A DNA stretch of 64,000 nt, from assembly GCF_030296015.1 (NCBI RefSeq), contig NZ_AP027368.1, positions 1,178,001 through 1,242,000 on the forward strand, in the 5' to 3' direction. This document shows positions 18,683 through 28,703 of the stretch, piece by piece (position 1 is the stretch's first letter; each line of letters starts with the position of its first letter). The position numbers and the translations under genes are program-made. The DNA comes from Ferrimonas sp. YFM. Its GTDB lineage: Bacteria > Pseudomonadota > Gammaproteobacteria > Enterobacterales > Shewanellaceae. The notes under the pieces are model-generated. The model was not told where the DNA came from. It did no database searches and worked only from the letters and a program-made list of their open reading frames with translations.

Positions 18683-20422
18683 GTGGCAGAGGCGAATCAG
18701 TCAACACAATTGGCCCTGGGCGGTAATGACGCCCCCCTACCCGCCATTGGCGGTGAGGGCAGCGGTGCCGTCGAGGAGAACAAGGCCAGCCCCCTAGGGG
18801 CCTTGGGGAATTCCGATACCCTGCGACAGGTCTCGCTGATCCTGGCGCTGACGGTGTTCCTGCTGATGGCGGTGTTCATCTTCCTCTGGGCTCAGGAGCC
18901 CGAGTATCGCCCCCTGGGCAAGATGGACACCGGCGAACTGGTTCAGACCCTGGACTTCCTGGATCAGCAGAAGATCGACTATCAGGTCGAGGGCAACGTG
19001 ATCTCCGTGCCCGAAGAGATGTACGCCGACATCCGTCTGCAGATGACCCGCGCCGGCCTCCAGGGCAAGAGCAACACCGAAGAGGACTTCCTTAATCAGG
19101 AGAGCGGCTTCGGGGTCAGTCAGCGCCTGGAGAGTGCCCGCCTCAAGCACACCCAGGAGCAGACCCTGGCCCGCGCCATCGAAGAGCTGCGCAGCGTCAA
19201 CCGCGCCCGGGTGATCCTGGCTCTGCCCAAGACCAACGTCTTTGCCCGTCAGCAGGCCCAGCCCTCCGCCACCGTGGTGGTGGGCTTGACCCGCAACACC
19301 GAACTGCGTCAGACCGAAGTGGACGCCATCGTCGACATCGTCGCTTCCGCCGTGCACAACCTCTCCCCCAGCCGGGTGACGGTGACTGACCAGCATGGCC
19401 GCTTGCTCAACTCCGGCAGCCAGGACGCCATCTCCAGTCGTGCCCGCCGGGAGCTGGAAGTAGAGTCCCAGCAAGAGCAGGCGATGCTCAAGAAGATTGA
19501 TTCCATCCTGATCCCGGTATTGGGCCTGGGCAACTACACCGCCCAGGTGGACGTCACCATGGACTTCTCCGCGGTGGAGGAGACCTCGAAACGCTTTAAT
19601 CCGGACCTGCCGTCGCTGCGCAGTGAGATGGTGGTCACCGACAATCAGAACGGCCAGGGTTCCATGGGGATCCCCGGTGCCCTGACCAACCAGCCGCCCA
19701 TGGAATCGGCCATCCCCCAGGAAGCGGGCGCCGGTACCAATGAAACCCTGGTTCAGGGCAACCGCCGTAACCGCTCCGAAGCCACCCGCAACTATGAGCT
19801 GGACTCCACCATCAGCCATGTGCGTCAGCAGGTGGGGGTGGTCAGCCGGGTGACCGTGTCCCTGGCGGTGGATTACGCCCTGGTGCCCGGTGCCGAGGGC
19901 GAGCCCGCCCGGCCTCAGCCCCGTTCCGCCGAGGAACTGGCCAGCCTGAAGCGACTGCTGGAGGGCAGCATCGGTTTTAACAATCAGCGCGGCGACCTGG
20001 TGGAGGTGATCTCCATCCCCTTCGCCGAAGGGATCTCCCTGGAGGAGCCGGAACTGCCGATGTGGGAGCAGCCCTGGTTCTGGCGTAGCCTGAAGATGGG
20101 CGGTGGCCTGATCATCATCGTGGTGTTGCTGCTGGTGGTGGTGCGTCCGCTGATCAACCGTCTGCTCAACCCCGATGGCGACAAGACCAAGGCCCTGGAG
20201 CCTGGCGAGGAGCTGGCGGAGATCGAGGACCAGTACGCCGCCGATACCCTGGGTGTGCTGGCCCAGACCGAAGGCGACTACAGCTATGCGGAAGACGGCT
20301 CCATCTTGCTGCCGGATCTTCATAAAGACGATGACATGCTGCGGGCCATTCGCGCCCTGGTGGCCAACGAGCCAGAGCTGTCGACCCAGGTAGTTAAACA
20401 TTGGTTGGAAGAAGATGCCTGA
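18683..20422 (+). CDS. fliF: Flagellar MS-ring protein FliF
   Basis: FliF forms the MS ring in the inner membrane, the base of the motor. The start is GTG at 18683. Two membrane segments are visible: around residues 50-70 (SLILALTVFLLMAVFIFLW) and 470-490 (MGGGLIIIVVLLLVVVRPLI). The periplasmic YscJ/FliF ring-building domains lie between them. The cytoplasmic C-terminal tail binds FliG. At 579 residues it is a normal length. The 3' end overlaps fliG by 8 bases. Confidence 0.96.
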   Translation: MAEANQSTQLALGGNDAPLPAIGGEGSGAVEENKASPLGALGNSDTLRQVSLILALTVFLLMAVFIFLWAQEPEYRPLGKMDTGELVQTLDFLDQQKIDYQVEGNVISVPEEMYADIRLQMTRAGLQGKSNTEEDFLNQESGFGVSQRLESARLKHTQEQTLARAIEELRSVNRARVILALPKTNVFARQQAQPSATVVVGLTRNTELRQTEVDAIVDIVASAVHNLSPSRVTVTDQHGRLLNSGSQDAISSRARRELEVESQQEQAMLKKIDSILIPVLGLGNYTAQVDVTMDFSAVEETSKRFNPDLPSLRSEMVVTDNQNGQGSMGIPGALTNQPPMESAIPQEAGAGTNETLVQGNRRNRSEATRNYELDSTISHVRQQVGVVSRVTVSLAVDYALVPGAEGEPARPQPRSAEELASLKRLLEGSIGFNNQRGDLVEVISIPFAEGISLEEPELPMWEQPWFWRSLKMGGGLIIIVVLLLVVVRPLINRLLNPDGDKTKALEPGEELAEIEDQYAADTLGVLAQTEGDYSYAEDGSILLPDLHKDDDMLRAIRALVANEPELSTQVVKHWLEEDA

Positions 20423-21470
20423 TCTGCCACAGACCACAGGCGGGGCGGTGACCCCGGCCGGCGACTTTGATGTCAACAATCTGAACGGGATTGAGAAGAC
20501 CGCCATTCTGCTTCTCAGCCTGTCCGAGTCCGACGCCGCCCAGGTTCTGAAGAATCTGGAGCCCAAGCATGTCCAGAAGGTGGGCATGGTGATGGCCGGC
20601 ATCAACAACTTCAGCCAGGACAAGGTGACCGCGGTCCATCGCCTGTTCCTGGAACAGATTAAGAAGTTCTCCTCCATCGGTCTCAACAGCCAGGAGTTTG
20701 TGCGTAAGGCACTGACTCAGGCCCTGGGTGAGGACAAGGCAGGCAACCTGATCGACCAGATCGTCATGGGCCACGGCGCCACCGGTCTGGACTCCCTGAA
20801 GTGGATGGACGCCCGTCAGGTGGCCAACATCATTCAGAACGAGCACCCGCAGATTCAGACCATTGTGCTCTCCTACCTGGAGCCGGATCAGGCGGCTCAG
20901 ATCATGAGCCAGTTCACCGAGCGGGTGCGCCTGGATCTGATGCTGCGTATTGCCAACCTGGAGGAGGTGCAGCCCGCGGCCCTGCAGGAGCTGAACGACA
21001 TCATGGAGAAGCAGTTCGCCGGCCAGGCCGGAGCCCAGGCAGCCAAGATGGGCGGCCTGAAGGCGGCGGCCAACATCATGAACTACCTGGATACCGGCAT
21101 AGAGGGTCAGCTGATGGAGTCGATCCGCGACTCCGACGAAGAGCTGGGCCAGCAGATTCAGGATCTGATGTTCGTGTTCGAGAACCTGGCGGACATGGAC
21201 GACCGGGCGATGCAGGTGATTCTGCGCGACCTGCAGCAGGAGGTGCTGATTCGTGCCCTCAAGGGCGCCGACGACCAGCTCAAGGAGAAGATCCTGGGCA
21301 ACATGTCCAAGCGTCAGGCGGACCTGGTACGGGACGACCTCGAGGCGATGGGGCCGGTGCGCATCTCCGAAGTGGAAGCGGCTCAGAAAGAGGTGCTGGC
21401 GGTGGCCAGACGCCTGGCCGATGCCGGCGAGATCATGCTGGGCGGCGCCGGTGGCGAAGAGTTCCTCTAA
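20415..21470 (+). CDS. fliG: Flagellar motor switch protein FliG
   Basis: FliG couples stator force to rotation and sits on the MS ring with FliM and FliN. Visible parts are the N-terminal FliF-binding domain (NGIEKTAILLLSLSE), the middle domain with the EHPQ motif (NEHPQIQTIVLSYL), and the C-terminal torque domain with alternating charged residues (MDDRAMQVILRD, LVRDDLEAMGPVR). The 351-residue length is slightly above enteric FliG. Overlap with fliF suggests coupled translation. Confidence 0.96.
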   Translation: MPDLPQTTGGAVTPAGDFDVNNLNGIEKTAILLLSLSESDAAQVLKNLEPKHVQKVGMVMAGINNFSQDKVTAVHRLFLEQIKKFSSIGLNSQEFVRKALTQALGEDKAGNLIDQIVMGHGATGLDSLKWMDARQVANIIQNEHPQIQTIVLSYLEPDQAAQIMSQFTERVRLDLMLRIANLEEVQPAALQELNDIMEKQFAGQAGAQAAKMGGLKAAANIMNYLDTGIEGQLMESIRDSDEELGQQIQDLMFVFENLADMDDRAMQVILRDLQQEVLIRALKGADDQLKEKILGNMSKRQADLVRDDLEAMGPVRISEVEAAQKEVLAVARRLADAGEIMLGGAGGEEFL

Positions 21471-21473
21471 TCC

Positions 21474-22439
21474 ATGAGTCAGGAAACCCGGGTCAAATTC
21501 AACCGTCGGCTAGCTGGCCAGTTAGAGGCCAGCGAGGCGGAGCAGTGGGAGCTTCCTGATGTGGGGGAGGAGATCACCGAACCCTCTCCTCTGGCACTGA
21601 ACATCTCCAGCGGCGAGCCTGAACCCCAGGCCGACGAAGAGGAGGCTCCGGCGCCTCCGACCCTGGCGGAGATCGAATCCCTCCGTGAAGACGCCCGTCA
21701 GGAAGGTTATGACGAAGGCCTCAACCAGGGGACCCAGAAGGGTCTGGAAGAGGGTCGTCTCAAGGGCCTGGAAGAGGGCCACACCCAAGGTTATGAACAG
21801 GGCCTGGAGCAGGGTCTGGAGGAGGGCAGGGCCCGCATCCAGGCTCAGATGGCCCAGCTCGATGCCCTGCTGAACCAACTGGTGGCGCCCCTGCAGGCGG
21901 TGGACAACCAGGTGGAACAGGAGCTGGTGGAACTGACCCAGCATCTGGCCCGGGCGGTGATCGGCTGTGAGGTGAAAACTCAGTCGGAACCGCTGCTGCT
22001 GGCCCTGCGTCAGGCGATGGATGCCCTGCCCAGCCGGGATCAGAAGGTCACCATCCAGCTGTGCGCCGAGGATCTTCAGTTGGTGCGCGACAGCTACGGC
22101 GATGAGGAGCTGACGCGCCGCCACTGGCAGCTTGAGCTGGAGCCTAGCCTCAGCCGGGGCAGCCTCAAGGTGCTGACCCAACGCTCCGAGGTGGCCATGC
22201 CCCTGGCGGAGCGCATCGAGACCATCTTCAATCAGTTTATCAATCAGCCTCGTCCCGCGGTGGATGAGCCTGCCTATCCCCAGTTCCAGAGTGTGCCGCC
22301 TCAGCCCGAGGTGAACGATGCGCCGGACCAAGCCGGCCCGTCTTCAGAACCGGCGGACACCACCACTCAGGCTGCCGACGCCGAGGTTGACGCCGACGGC
22401 GCCACTGCCCAGGAGAGCCCGGGTCATGGAGCAGCGTAG
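21474..22439 (+). CDS. fliH: Flagellar export apparatus stator FliH
   Basis: FliH binds and regulates the export ATPase FliI. The 321-residue protein has an acidic N-terminus and a long helical stretch of GxxxG-type repeats (residues about 78-118: [20 protein letters not shown] and onward), a hallmark of FliH. The C-terminal domain (about 120-250) resembles V-ATPase subunit E/b. An extra Ala/Glu/Pro-rich tail follows. The last 14 bases overlap fliI. Confidence 0.93.
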   Translation: MSQETRVKFNRRLAGQLEASEAEQWELPDVGEEITEPSPLALNISSGEPEPQADEEEAPAPPTLAEIESLREDARQEGYDEGLNQGTQKGLEEGRLKGLEEGHTQGYEQGLEQGLEEGRARIQAQMAQLDALLNQLVAPLQAVDNQVEQELVELTQHLARAVIGCEVKTQSEPLLLALRQAMDALPSRDQKVTIQLCAEDLQLVRDSYGDEELTRRHWQLELEPSLSRGSLKVLTQRSEVAMPLAERIETIFNQFINQPRPAVDEPAYPQFQSVPPQPEVNDAPDQAGPSSEPADTTTQAADAEVDADGATAQESPGHGAA

Positions 22440-23766
22440 TCAACGACTCACCCAGCGGCTGAAGGCCTGGCACTACAATGTAGCCAGCAACAAGCCGGTG
22501 GCCTCAGGCCAGCTGCTGCGGGTGGTGGGCCTGACCCTGGAGGCCGTAGGCTGCCGCGCCCCTGTGGGCTCCCTCTGCTCCATCGATACCCTCTCCGGTG
22601 AGATCCTCGCCGAAGTGGTGGGTTTCGACGACCAACTGCTCTACCTGATGCCCATCGAAGAGATGAAGGGGGTGCTGCCCGGTGCCAAGGTCACCCCCAT
22701 CGGTGGCCGTCGCGGTCTGGCCGTTGGCGATGCCCTGCTGGGCCGGGTCATCGACGGCAATGGTGAGCCCATCGATGGTCTGGGTCCCTTAAAGACCCGC
22801 CACCGCGCCGCCCACAGTGCTCCTCTGCTCAACCCCATGGCCCGCCGGGCCATCAGTCAGCCCATCGACACCGGGGTGCGCACCATCAATGCCCTGCTGA
22901 CCGTGGGCCAGGGGCAGCGCATGGGGCTGTTTGCCGGTTCCGGTGTGGGCAAGTCGGTGCTGCTGGGGATGATGACCCGAGGCACCAACGCCGACGTCAT
23001 TGTGGTGGGCCTGGTGGGTGAACGTGGCCGCGAGGTGAAGGAGTTCATCGAGGAGATCCTCGGCCCCGAAGGCCGGGCCCGCTCCGTGGTGGTGGCCGCC
23101 CCGGCGGACAACAGCCCGATGATGCGCCTGCGCGCCTGTGAAACCGCCACCCGCATCGCCGAGTACTTCCGTGACTGTGGCAAGAACACCCTGCTGCTGA
23201 TGGACTCTTTGACCCGTTACGCCCAGGCGCAGCGGGAGATCGCCCTGGCCATCGGTGAACCACCGGCCACCAAGGGCTACCCGCCCTCGGTGTTCGCCAA
23301 ACTGCCCAAGCTGGTGGAGCGCGCCGGCAACGGCGGCCCGGGACAGGGCAGCATCACCGCGTTCTATACCGTACTGACCGAGGGTGACGACCAGCAGGAT
23401 CCCATTGCCGATGCCTCCCGGGCCATTCTCGACGGCCACATCGTTCTCTCCCGACAATTGGCGGAGAGCGGCCACTACCCGGCCATCGACATCGAGGCGT
23501 CCATCAGCCGGGTGATGCCCATGGTCACCGAACAGCTGCACCAGACCGCCGCCCAGATGATCAAACAGCTGTGGTCCGCCTACCGTCAGAACCAGGACCT
23601 GATCGCCATCGGCGCCTACTCCCAGGGCTCCGACCCCAAGGTGGACAAGGCGATCGCCATGCAGCCGGCCTTCAACGCCTTCCTGCGCCAGGAGATGCGC
23701 CGCCCGGCCAACTACACCGAGAGCCTGGAACAGCTGGCCCGGCTTGCGGCCAACTGCAAGTACTAG
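22426..23766 (+). CDS. fliI: Flagellar export ATPase FliI
   Basis: FliI is the hexameric ATPase of the flagellar type III export gate. The start at 22426 gives [18 protein letters not shown]; the longer open frame upstream reads through fliH and is not protein-like. Walker A is [15 protein letters not shown] and Walker B is the [16 protein letters not shown] region. The DCCD-site-like [15 protein letters not shown] is conserved with F1 beta. Length is 446 residues. It overlaps fliH by 14 bases and precedes fliJ by 10. Confidence 0.96.
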   Translation: MEQRSQRLTQRLKAWHYNVASNKPVASGQLLRVVGLTLEAVGCRAPVGSLCSIDTLSGEILAEVVGFDDQLLYLMPIEEMKGVLPGAKVTPIGGRRGLAVGDALLGRVIDGNGEPIDGLGPLKTRHRAAHSAPLLNPMARRAISQPIDTGVRTINALLTVGQGQRMGLFAGSGVGKSVLLGMMTRGTNADVIVVGLVGERGREVKEFIEEILGPEGRARSVVVAAPADNSPMMRLRACETATRIAEYFRDCGKNTLLLMDSLTRYAQAQREIALAIGEPPATKGYPPSVFAKLPKLVERAGNGGPGQGSITAFYTVLTEGDDQQDPIADASRAILDGHIVLSRQLAESGHYPAIDIEASISRVMPMVTEQLHQTAAQMIKQLWSAYRQNQDLIAIGAYSQGSDPKVDKAIAMQPAFNAFLRQEMRRPANYTESLEQLARLAANCKY

Positions 23767-23776
23767 GGGCTGAACC

Positions 23777-24220
23777 ATGGCGGATCCCAAGCAGCTGGCA
23801 AAGGTACTGGAACTGGCGGACAGGGAGCTGGAAGCGGCCCAGTTGCAGCTGCGCAGTGCCCAGTCCCAGGCCAACGCCCTGCGGGAGCAACTTAAGAGCC
23901 TGGAAGCCTTTCGCATGGACTATGTGCGTCAGGCGGCGGAGAAGACCGGCGACAAACTGGCGGCCAACCATTACCAGCAGTACTACCACTTTGTTGCCCG
24001 CCTCGATGGCGCCATCGATCAGCAGCATCAGCAGATCCAGGCCGCGGATCAGGCGGTGGGCCAGTTCCAGCAGCAGTGGCAGAAGATACAGCAGAAGCAG
24101 AAGGCCCTGGCGCTGCTCATCGACAAGGAGCACGCCCGGCGTCGCGCCCGGGCGGACAAACAGGAGCAGGTGGAGCTGGACGAGTTTGCCCTACAGCAGT
24201 ATCTCCGGCGTCAGTCGTAG
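23777..24220 (+). CDS. fliJ: Flagellar export protein FliJ
   Basis: FliJ is a small coiled-coil that sits in the FliI hexamer and escorts export chaperones. The 147-residue product is almost entirely predicted coiled coil, rich in Gln, Ala, Glu and Lys (ELADRELEAAQLQLRSAQSQ, then a long Q-rich helix). It closes the fliEFGHIJ run; a new promoter lies 46 bases after its stop. Confidence 0.92.
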   Translation: MADPKQLAKVLELADRELEAAQLQLRSAQSQANALREQLKSLEAFRMDYVRQAAEKTGDKLAANHYQQYYHFVARLDGAIDQQHQQIQAADQAVGQFQQQWQKIQQKQKALALLIDKEHARRRARADKQEQVELDEFALQQYLRRQS

Positions 24221-24265
24221 GGCCTTCAGAGTTCAATTCAGTCTTTTGGCGGCAGTTGGGAGTTG

Positions 24266-24281
24266 TGGCACGAAGTTTGCT
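24266..24281 (+). promoter_or_regulatory. Sigma-54 promoter upstream of fliK
   Basis: TGGCACGAAGTTTGCT is a complete match to TGGCACG-N4-TTGCW. It lies 75 bases before fliK and predicts an RpoN unit for fliK-fliLMNOPQR-flhB separate from fliEFGHIJ. Confidence 0.93.
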
Positions 24282-24355
24282 CTTAACTTGGCATTAACGT
24301 AGAGCCGTCACCGGCCTCTGCCGGTTCCATTGTCAGCCAGGAGTTGTAACGACCC

Positions 24356-26290
24356 ATGGAAGCTCGACTGCAGGTCACACAGACCCCCTCGGTGCTCAGC
24401 ACCGCCCCCACCTCAAAGGGTTCGTCCGACGACGGCTTCGAGGCGGCGCTGGCCAATGCGACAGAAGCCGGTCAAAGCCCGCTGTCGCAGCCCCAGGCGA
24501 CAGACGAGCAACCCGATGAAATATCAGGTGCTTCGCAGGAAGTTTCCGAAGCGGAAAACGCAGAGGCGCCTGCCGGGTCCTCTGAGGCAAAGGGCGCGGC
24601 TGATGCCCAGGTGACGCCTCAGGGTGAAGAGCAACAGCAGACTCAGGCTGAAGGGAAGGGGCCTCTCCTTACTCAGGTGGTGCCGACCGAAGACGCAGGT
24701 GACGAGCAGGCCGCAGCATCTGAGCCGCGGGATCCCTTTGCCGCCATCGAGCCCAAGGTGGCAACCCAGGCTGACCCGGAGCGGCAACAATCTGCCCCCG
24801 GCAACACCCAGGGGAGTGGGGTGCCAGCGCCTGAGGAGGTTGAGCCGGGCACACTGACCGCCGCCACCGAAACCGAACAGGTGGCCGCCAAGGCCGCTCA
24901 AGCTGGTGGTGAGGGGAAACAGCCTCCCATGGACAGGGTGGACCCCATTAAGGGGCACCCAACCGCCGACAGCGAACATCCGAAGGCGGAAGCCCCAGGT
25001 CAGGGCGTTGCCGCCCAGGCCAAACCCAGAAGAGGCGCGTCTGAACAGGGTTTGGAAAGCCGTTCCGGCATCGCCGCGGTCGCTTCCGTCAAATCGGACG
25101 CTGCCCCCTCGGTAGAACCGGAAGGAGAGGGGCTTCAGGATAAGGTTGCCGAACACAAAGCCGTGGGGCAGTTGCCTGCAGAGAAACCGGTGGACACCAA
25201 GGCCGAGGGTCAACCTGACCAGGCTAAGACCGAGGCTTCGCCCTTCGCTGTGCTCAAGCAAAGTGACGGCGAACTGGTCGAGGGCGAAGAGCTGGCCGCG
25301 GCCAGCGACAGCCCAAGGGCGGTGACCAAAAAGGCGCTGGCCGAGGCCCTGGGGGCTCAGCCAGGCGGCAAACCGGAAACGCCTCAAGCGGCGGATGGCA
25401 AGGACTCCCCCAAGACCGGGGCTAAAGAGGGGCCCAGGGCGCTCTCAGGCAGTGAGCTGCTGGCCCAGCTGCAAGGCAGCCGCGAGGTTCAGAGCAAGCT
25501 CGAGGGAGAGCCCCAGCCTCAGAAGCTGGACGCGGCCACCCGCCAGGCCCAGGGTGATACCGGCGCCATGAGTCAGGCCCCTGTCAGTCAGAAGCTGGCC
25601 GGGGAGAAACTGGACCCAGAGCTGGCCAAAGAGGTCAATGCCCTGCAGGGGGCTCAGGCCAAAGCCGAATCTGGGCTGCGCACCGCCCAGGGCACCGCAG
25701 AGATGACGCTGCAGCCTCAATTGCCGGAGGCCGTGCCTGTGGCGGCCACCACAGAGCAGGGTGAGGGGCTGGAGCTGGACACCGCCCATCGACTCCAGCA
25801 TGGCAGAACCCCAGAGGCGGCCAGACCCGCCCAGGCTGAGGCTCAGCAGGCCGCCCTGCGACAGCCGGTCGCCGCAGAGCGGATGGCGCCAGAGCTGCGT
25901 GAGCGGATGATGATGATGATCAACAGCCGCACCAACCAGGCGGAGATTCGCCTGGATCCGCCGGAGCTGGGTGCCCTGCAGATCAAGATTCAGATGAACG
26001 GCGACCAGGCTCAGGTGCAACTGCATACCCAGCAGGCCCAGACCCGGGAGATGGTGGAGCAGGCATTGCCCCGTCTCAGGGAGATGCTGGCTCAGCAAGG
26101 CATCACCCTGGCCGACACCCAGGTCAGCCATGGCGGCAGCGGCCAGGCCGGTGCCCAGGAGGGCGACGGCAGCGGTGACGGTTCAGGCTCCGGCGCAGAC
26201 GGCATGGTGGAAGCCAGTGATGAGGCCCTGGTCACTGTCCAGCAAATGACCGGCCGCAACGCCGATGGCGGTATCGATTATTACGCATAA
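24356..26290 (+). CDS. fliK: Flagellar hook-length control protein FliK
   Basis: FliK is the secreted ruler that measures hook length and switches export through FlhB. The 644-residue protein is long for the family. Most of it (residues about 1-500) is low-complexity Ala/Glu/Gln/Pro sequence, as usual for rulers. The conserved C-terminal switch domain (about 515-600) includes NQAEIRLDPPELGALQIKI and VEQALPRLREMLAQQGI. A Gly/Ser/Asp-rich tail follows. It is the first gene of the predicted sigma-54 unit. Confidence 0.93.
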   Translation: MEARLQVTQTPSVLSTAPTSKGSSDDGFEAALANATEAGQSPLSQPQATDEQPDEISGASQEVSEAENAEAPAGSSEAKGAADAQVTPQGEEQQQTQAEGKGPLLTQVVPTEDAGDEQAAASEPRDPFAAIEPKVATQADPERQQSAPGNTQGSGVPAPEEVEPGTLTAATETEQVAAKAAQAGGEGKQPPMDRVDPIKGHPTADSEHPKAEAPGQGVAAQAKPRRGASEQGLESRSGIAAVASVKSDAAPSVEPEGEGLQDKVAEHKAVGQLPAEKPVDTKAEGQPDQAKTEASPFAVLKQSDGELVEGEELAAASDSPRAVTKKALAEALGAQPGGKPETPQAADGKDSPKTGAKEGPRALSGSELLAQLQGSREVQSKLEGEPQPQKLDAATRQAQGDTGAMSQAPVSQKLAGEKLDPELAKEVNALQGAQAKAESGLRTAQGTAEMTLQPQLPEAVPVAATTEQGEGLELDTAHRLQHGRTPEAARPAQAEAQQAALRQPVAAERMAPELRERMMMMINSRTNQAEIRLDPPELGALQIKIQMNGDQAQVQLHTQQAQTREMVEQALPRLREMLAQQGITLADTQVSHGGSGQAGAQEGDGSGDGSGSGADGMVEASDEALVTVQQMTGRNADGGIDYYA

Positions 26291-26339
26291 TTCGGGGTAT
26301 GTTACCCTGAACAGGTTTTAGAGAAGACGGACTGACAAC

Positions 26340-26849
26340 ATGGCAGAAGAAGAGTCCCTGCAACTGGAAGTGAACGAGCCGAAAAAGCGCCCCAAGTGGA
26401 TGATGATCGCCATCATCGCCGGTGCCGGCGTCCTGTTGGCCGCCCTGGTGGCGGGTGTGGTGATGTTTCTCAGTGATGACGGTGAAGAGGGTGCCGAGCA
26501 GGTGGAGATCAGTACACCGCTGACCCCGGGGGATGCCCTTTACGTGGGGATGCCACGGCCGTTCCTGTTCAATCTGCCCGGCGAGAAGCGCAGCTACCTG
26601 GTGCAGATTAAGGTGCAGATCCAGGTTCGCGGCTATTCGGACCAGGAGATTGCCAAGAAGCATATCCCCCTGATCGAGGACTCTCTGCTCTCCACCTTCA
26701 GCGAGGCCGATGCCAAGCAACTCTCCTCCCGCGAAGGGAAAGAGGAGCTTCGCACCCAGGCGCTGATCAATGTGCAGACCACCCTTCAGGGAATCACCGG
26801 CAGGCCCGTGGTGGAACGTGTCCTGTTTACCGGCTTTGTGATGCAATAA
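26340..26849 (+). CDS. fliL: Flagellar basal-body protein FliL
   Basis: FliL is a single-pass inner-membrane protein that surrounds or stabilises the stator. The 169-residue product has a short basic cytoplasmic start (NEPKKRPKW), one membrane helix (MMIAIIAGAGVLLAALVAGVV, residues about 21-41) and a periplasmic stomatin-like domain ending in RVLFTGFVMQ. It precedes fliM by 10 bases. Confidence 0.95.
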   Translation: MAEEESLQLEVNEPKKRPKWMMIAIIAGAGVLLAALVAGVVMFLSDDGEEGAEQVEISTPLTPGDALYVGMPRPFLFNLPGEKRSYLVQIKVQIQVRGYSDQEIAKKHIPLIEDSLLSTFSEADAKQLSSREGKEELRTQALINVQTTLQGITGRPVVERVLFTGFVMQ

Positions 26850-26859
26850 GAGAGTCTGA

Positions 26860-27927
26860 ATGAGCGACCTGCTTAGCCAAGACGAAATCGATGCCCTGTT
26901 GCACGGGGTCGATGAGGTCGAAGAGGATGTTGAGGAGTCTGGCGGTCCCGATGCCAAGACCTATGACTTCTCCTCTCAGGACCGCATCGTGCGTGGGCGT
27001 ATGCCCACCCTGGAACTGGTGAATGAGCGCTTTGCCCGTCACCTGAGGATCAGCCTGTTCAACCTGATGCGCCGCTCTGCGGAGATCTCCATCAACGGCG
27101 TGCAGATGATCAAGTTCGGCGAGTACGTGCATACCCTGTTCGTACCCACCAGTTTGAACATGGTGCGCTTCCGCCCCCTCAAGGGGACGGGCCTTATCAC
27201 CATGGAGGCCCGCCTGGTGTTTATCCTGGTGGACAACTTCTTCGGCGGTGACGGCCGTTTCCAGGCCAAGATTGAGGGGCGTGAATTTACCCCCACCGAA
27301 CGGCGCATCATCCAGCTGTTGCTGAAAACCGTTTTCGAAGATTACAAAGAGGCCTGGTCTCCGGTGATGGACGTGGAGTTCGAGTACCTGGATTCCGAAG
27401 TGAACCCGGCGATGGCCAACATCGTCAGCCCCACCGAGGTGGTGGTGGTCTCCTCCTTCCATATCGAACTCGATGGCGGTGGCGGGGACTTCCACATCAC
27501 CCTGCCATACTCCATGATCGAGCCCATTCGCGAACTGCTGGATGCCGGTGTGCAGTCCGACAAGCAGGATACGGATCAGCGCTGGGGTAAGGCGCTGCAG
27601 GAGGAGATCCTGGATGTGCCTGTGGAGTTCTCCGGTACCCTGCTGGAAACCGAGATGTCCCTGAGTGACATCATGGAGCTGCAGGTGGGTGACATCATCC
27701 CGGTGGAGATGCCGGAGGAGATGATGGTACGGGTGGAAGATCTGCCCACCTTCCGCGGACGCCTGGGACGGGCGGGAGATCACAAGGCAATTCAGATCAC
27801 CGAGCGCATTCCCCGTCCGGAAAGCTTTAAGTCCGAACTGCAGCTGATGCAGGGGCGCGGCGGTGGCAGCGACGAGATGGCCCATACAATGTTGGAAAAA
27901 CTGAAAGAGAGCTCAAGCGATGAGTAA
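26860..27927 (+). CDS. fliM: Flagellar motor switch protein FliM
   Basis: FliM receives CheY-P and forms the C ring. The N-terminal CheY-binding peptide is present as LLSQDEIDALLHGV. The CheC-like middle domain and the C-terminal SPOA domain (LPTFRGRLGRAGDHKAIQI) are complete. Length is 355 residues. The end overlaps fliN by 8 bases, coupling two C-ring subunits. Confidence 0.96.
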   Translation: MSDLLSQDEIDALLHGVDEVEEDVEESGGPDAKTYDFSSQDRIVRGRMPTLELVNERFARHLRISLFNLMRRSAEISINGVQMIKFGEYVHTLFVPTSLNMVRFRPLKGTGLITMEARLVFILVDNFFGGDGRFQAKIEGREFTPTERRIIQLLLKTVFEDYKEAWSPVMDVEFEYLDSEVNPAMANIVSPTEVVVVSSFHIELDGGGGDFHITLPYSMIEPIRELLDAGVQSDKQDTDQRWGKALQEEILDVPVEFSGTLLETEMSLSDIMELQVGDIIPVEMPEEMMVRVEDLPTFRGRLGRAGDHKAIQITERIPRPESFKSELQLMQGRGGGSDEMAHTMLEKLKESSSDE

Positions 27928-28327
27928 CGACGACGATCTGTTTAGCCAGGACGACCTGGCCGATGAGTGGGCCTCGGCCCTGGCAGAGCAGGATGATGCG
28001 GTCCAGCAGGTTGAGCTCGAGGACTTCAATGAGCCAAAGCCAAGCAGCGGCATCAGCGACGACGAGCGCAAGAAGCTGGACTCCATCCTGGATATTCCGG
28101 TGACCATCTCCATGGAGGTGGGTCGCAGCAGCATCAGCATCCGCAACCTGCTGCAGCTGAACCAGGGCTCGGTGGTGGAGCTGGACCGGGTGGCCGGTGA
28201 GCCCCTGGATGTGATGGTCAACGGAACCCTGATCGCCCACGGCGAAGTGGTGGTGGTGAACGAAAAATTCGGTATCCGTCTGACCGACGTGATCAGCCAG
28301 ACTGAGCGAATCAAGAAACTCAAATAA
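27920..28327 (+). CDS. fliN: Flagellar motor switch protein FliN
   Basis: FliN forms the base of the C ring and a docking site for FliH. The 135-residue product has an acidic N-terminal extension and the C-terminal SPOA domain with LDIPVTISMEVGRSSISIRN and GEVVVVNEKFGIRLTDV, typical of the family. It starts within the end of fliM and stops one base before fliO. Confidence 0.96.
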   Translation: MSNDDDLFSQDDLADEWASALAEQDDAVQQVELEDFNEPKPSSGISDDERKKLDSILDIPVTISMEVGRSSISIRNLLQLNQGSVVELDRVAGEPLDVMVNGTLIAHGEVVVVNEKFGIRLTDVISQTERIKKLK

Positions 28328-28328
28328 G

Positions 28329-28703
28329 ATGCGATTGTTACTATTGCCCCTGTTGCTGCTCAGCCTGCCCGCCGCGGCGGAGCCGGTCTCCTCCGGCGAG
28401 CAGCTGGCCACCACCATCGCCACCCTGGTGGGCGTGGTGGCCCTGATTCTGGTTCTGGCCCTGGTTGCCCGCAAAATGAACTTGCCCACCAAACTGGTGG
28501 GCAAGATTCGTCTTATCGCCAGCCTTCCCCTTGGCACCAAGGAGCGGGTGGCGGTGATTCAGGTGGGGGAGCAGCAGTACCTGATTGGTGTCAGCGCCGG
28601 CGGCATCCAGCTGCTGGACAAGCTGGAGACCCCCATCGAAGCCCCCCAGGGCGCAGACTTTGCCAAGGTGCTCTCCCGGGTGAACAAGGAGTCCAAGTCG
28701 TGA
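28329..28703 (+). CDS. fliO: Flagellar export-gate assembly protein FliO
   Basis: FliO is a small membrane protein that helps build the FliP ring. The 124-residue product starts with a hydrophobic leader ([19 protein letters not shown]), followed by a membrane helix (residues about 30-50) and a cytoplasmic domain with the [27 protein letters not shown] pattern. Its stop overlaps the fliP GTG start (GTGA). Confidence 0.93.
   Translation: MRLLLLPLLLLSLPAAAEPVSSGEQLATTIATLVGVVALILVLALVARKMNLPTKLVGKIRLIASLPLGTKERVAVIQVGEQQYLIGVSAGGIQLLDKLETPIEAPQGADFAKVLSRVNKESKS

Noticed and set aside
18794-20686. 630-residue open frame on the - strand across fliF and the start of fliG
   Set aside because: It spans two well-supported flagellar genes in the opposite direction and has shadow-type composition.
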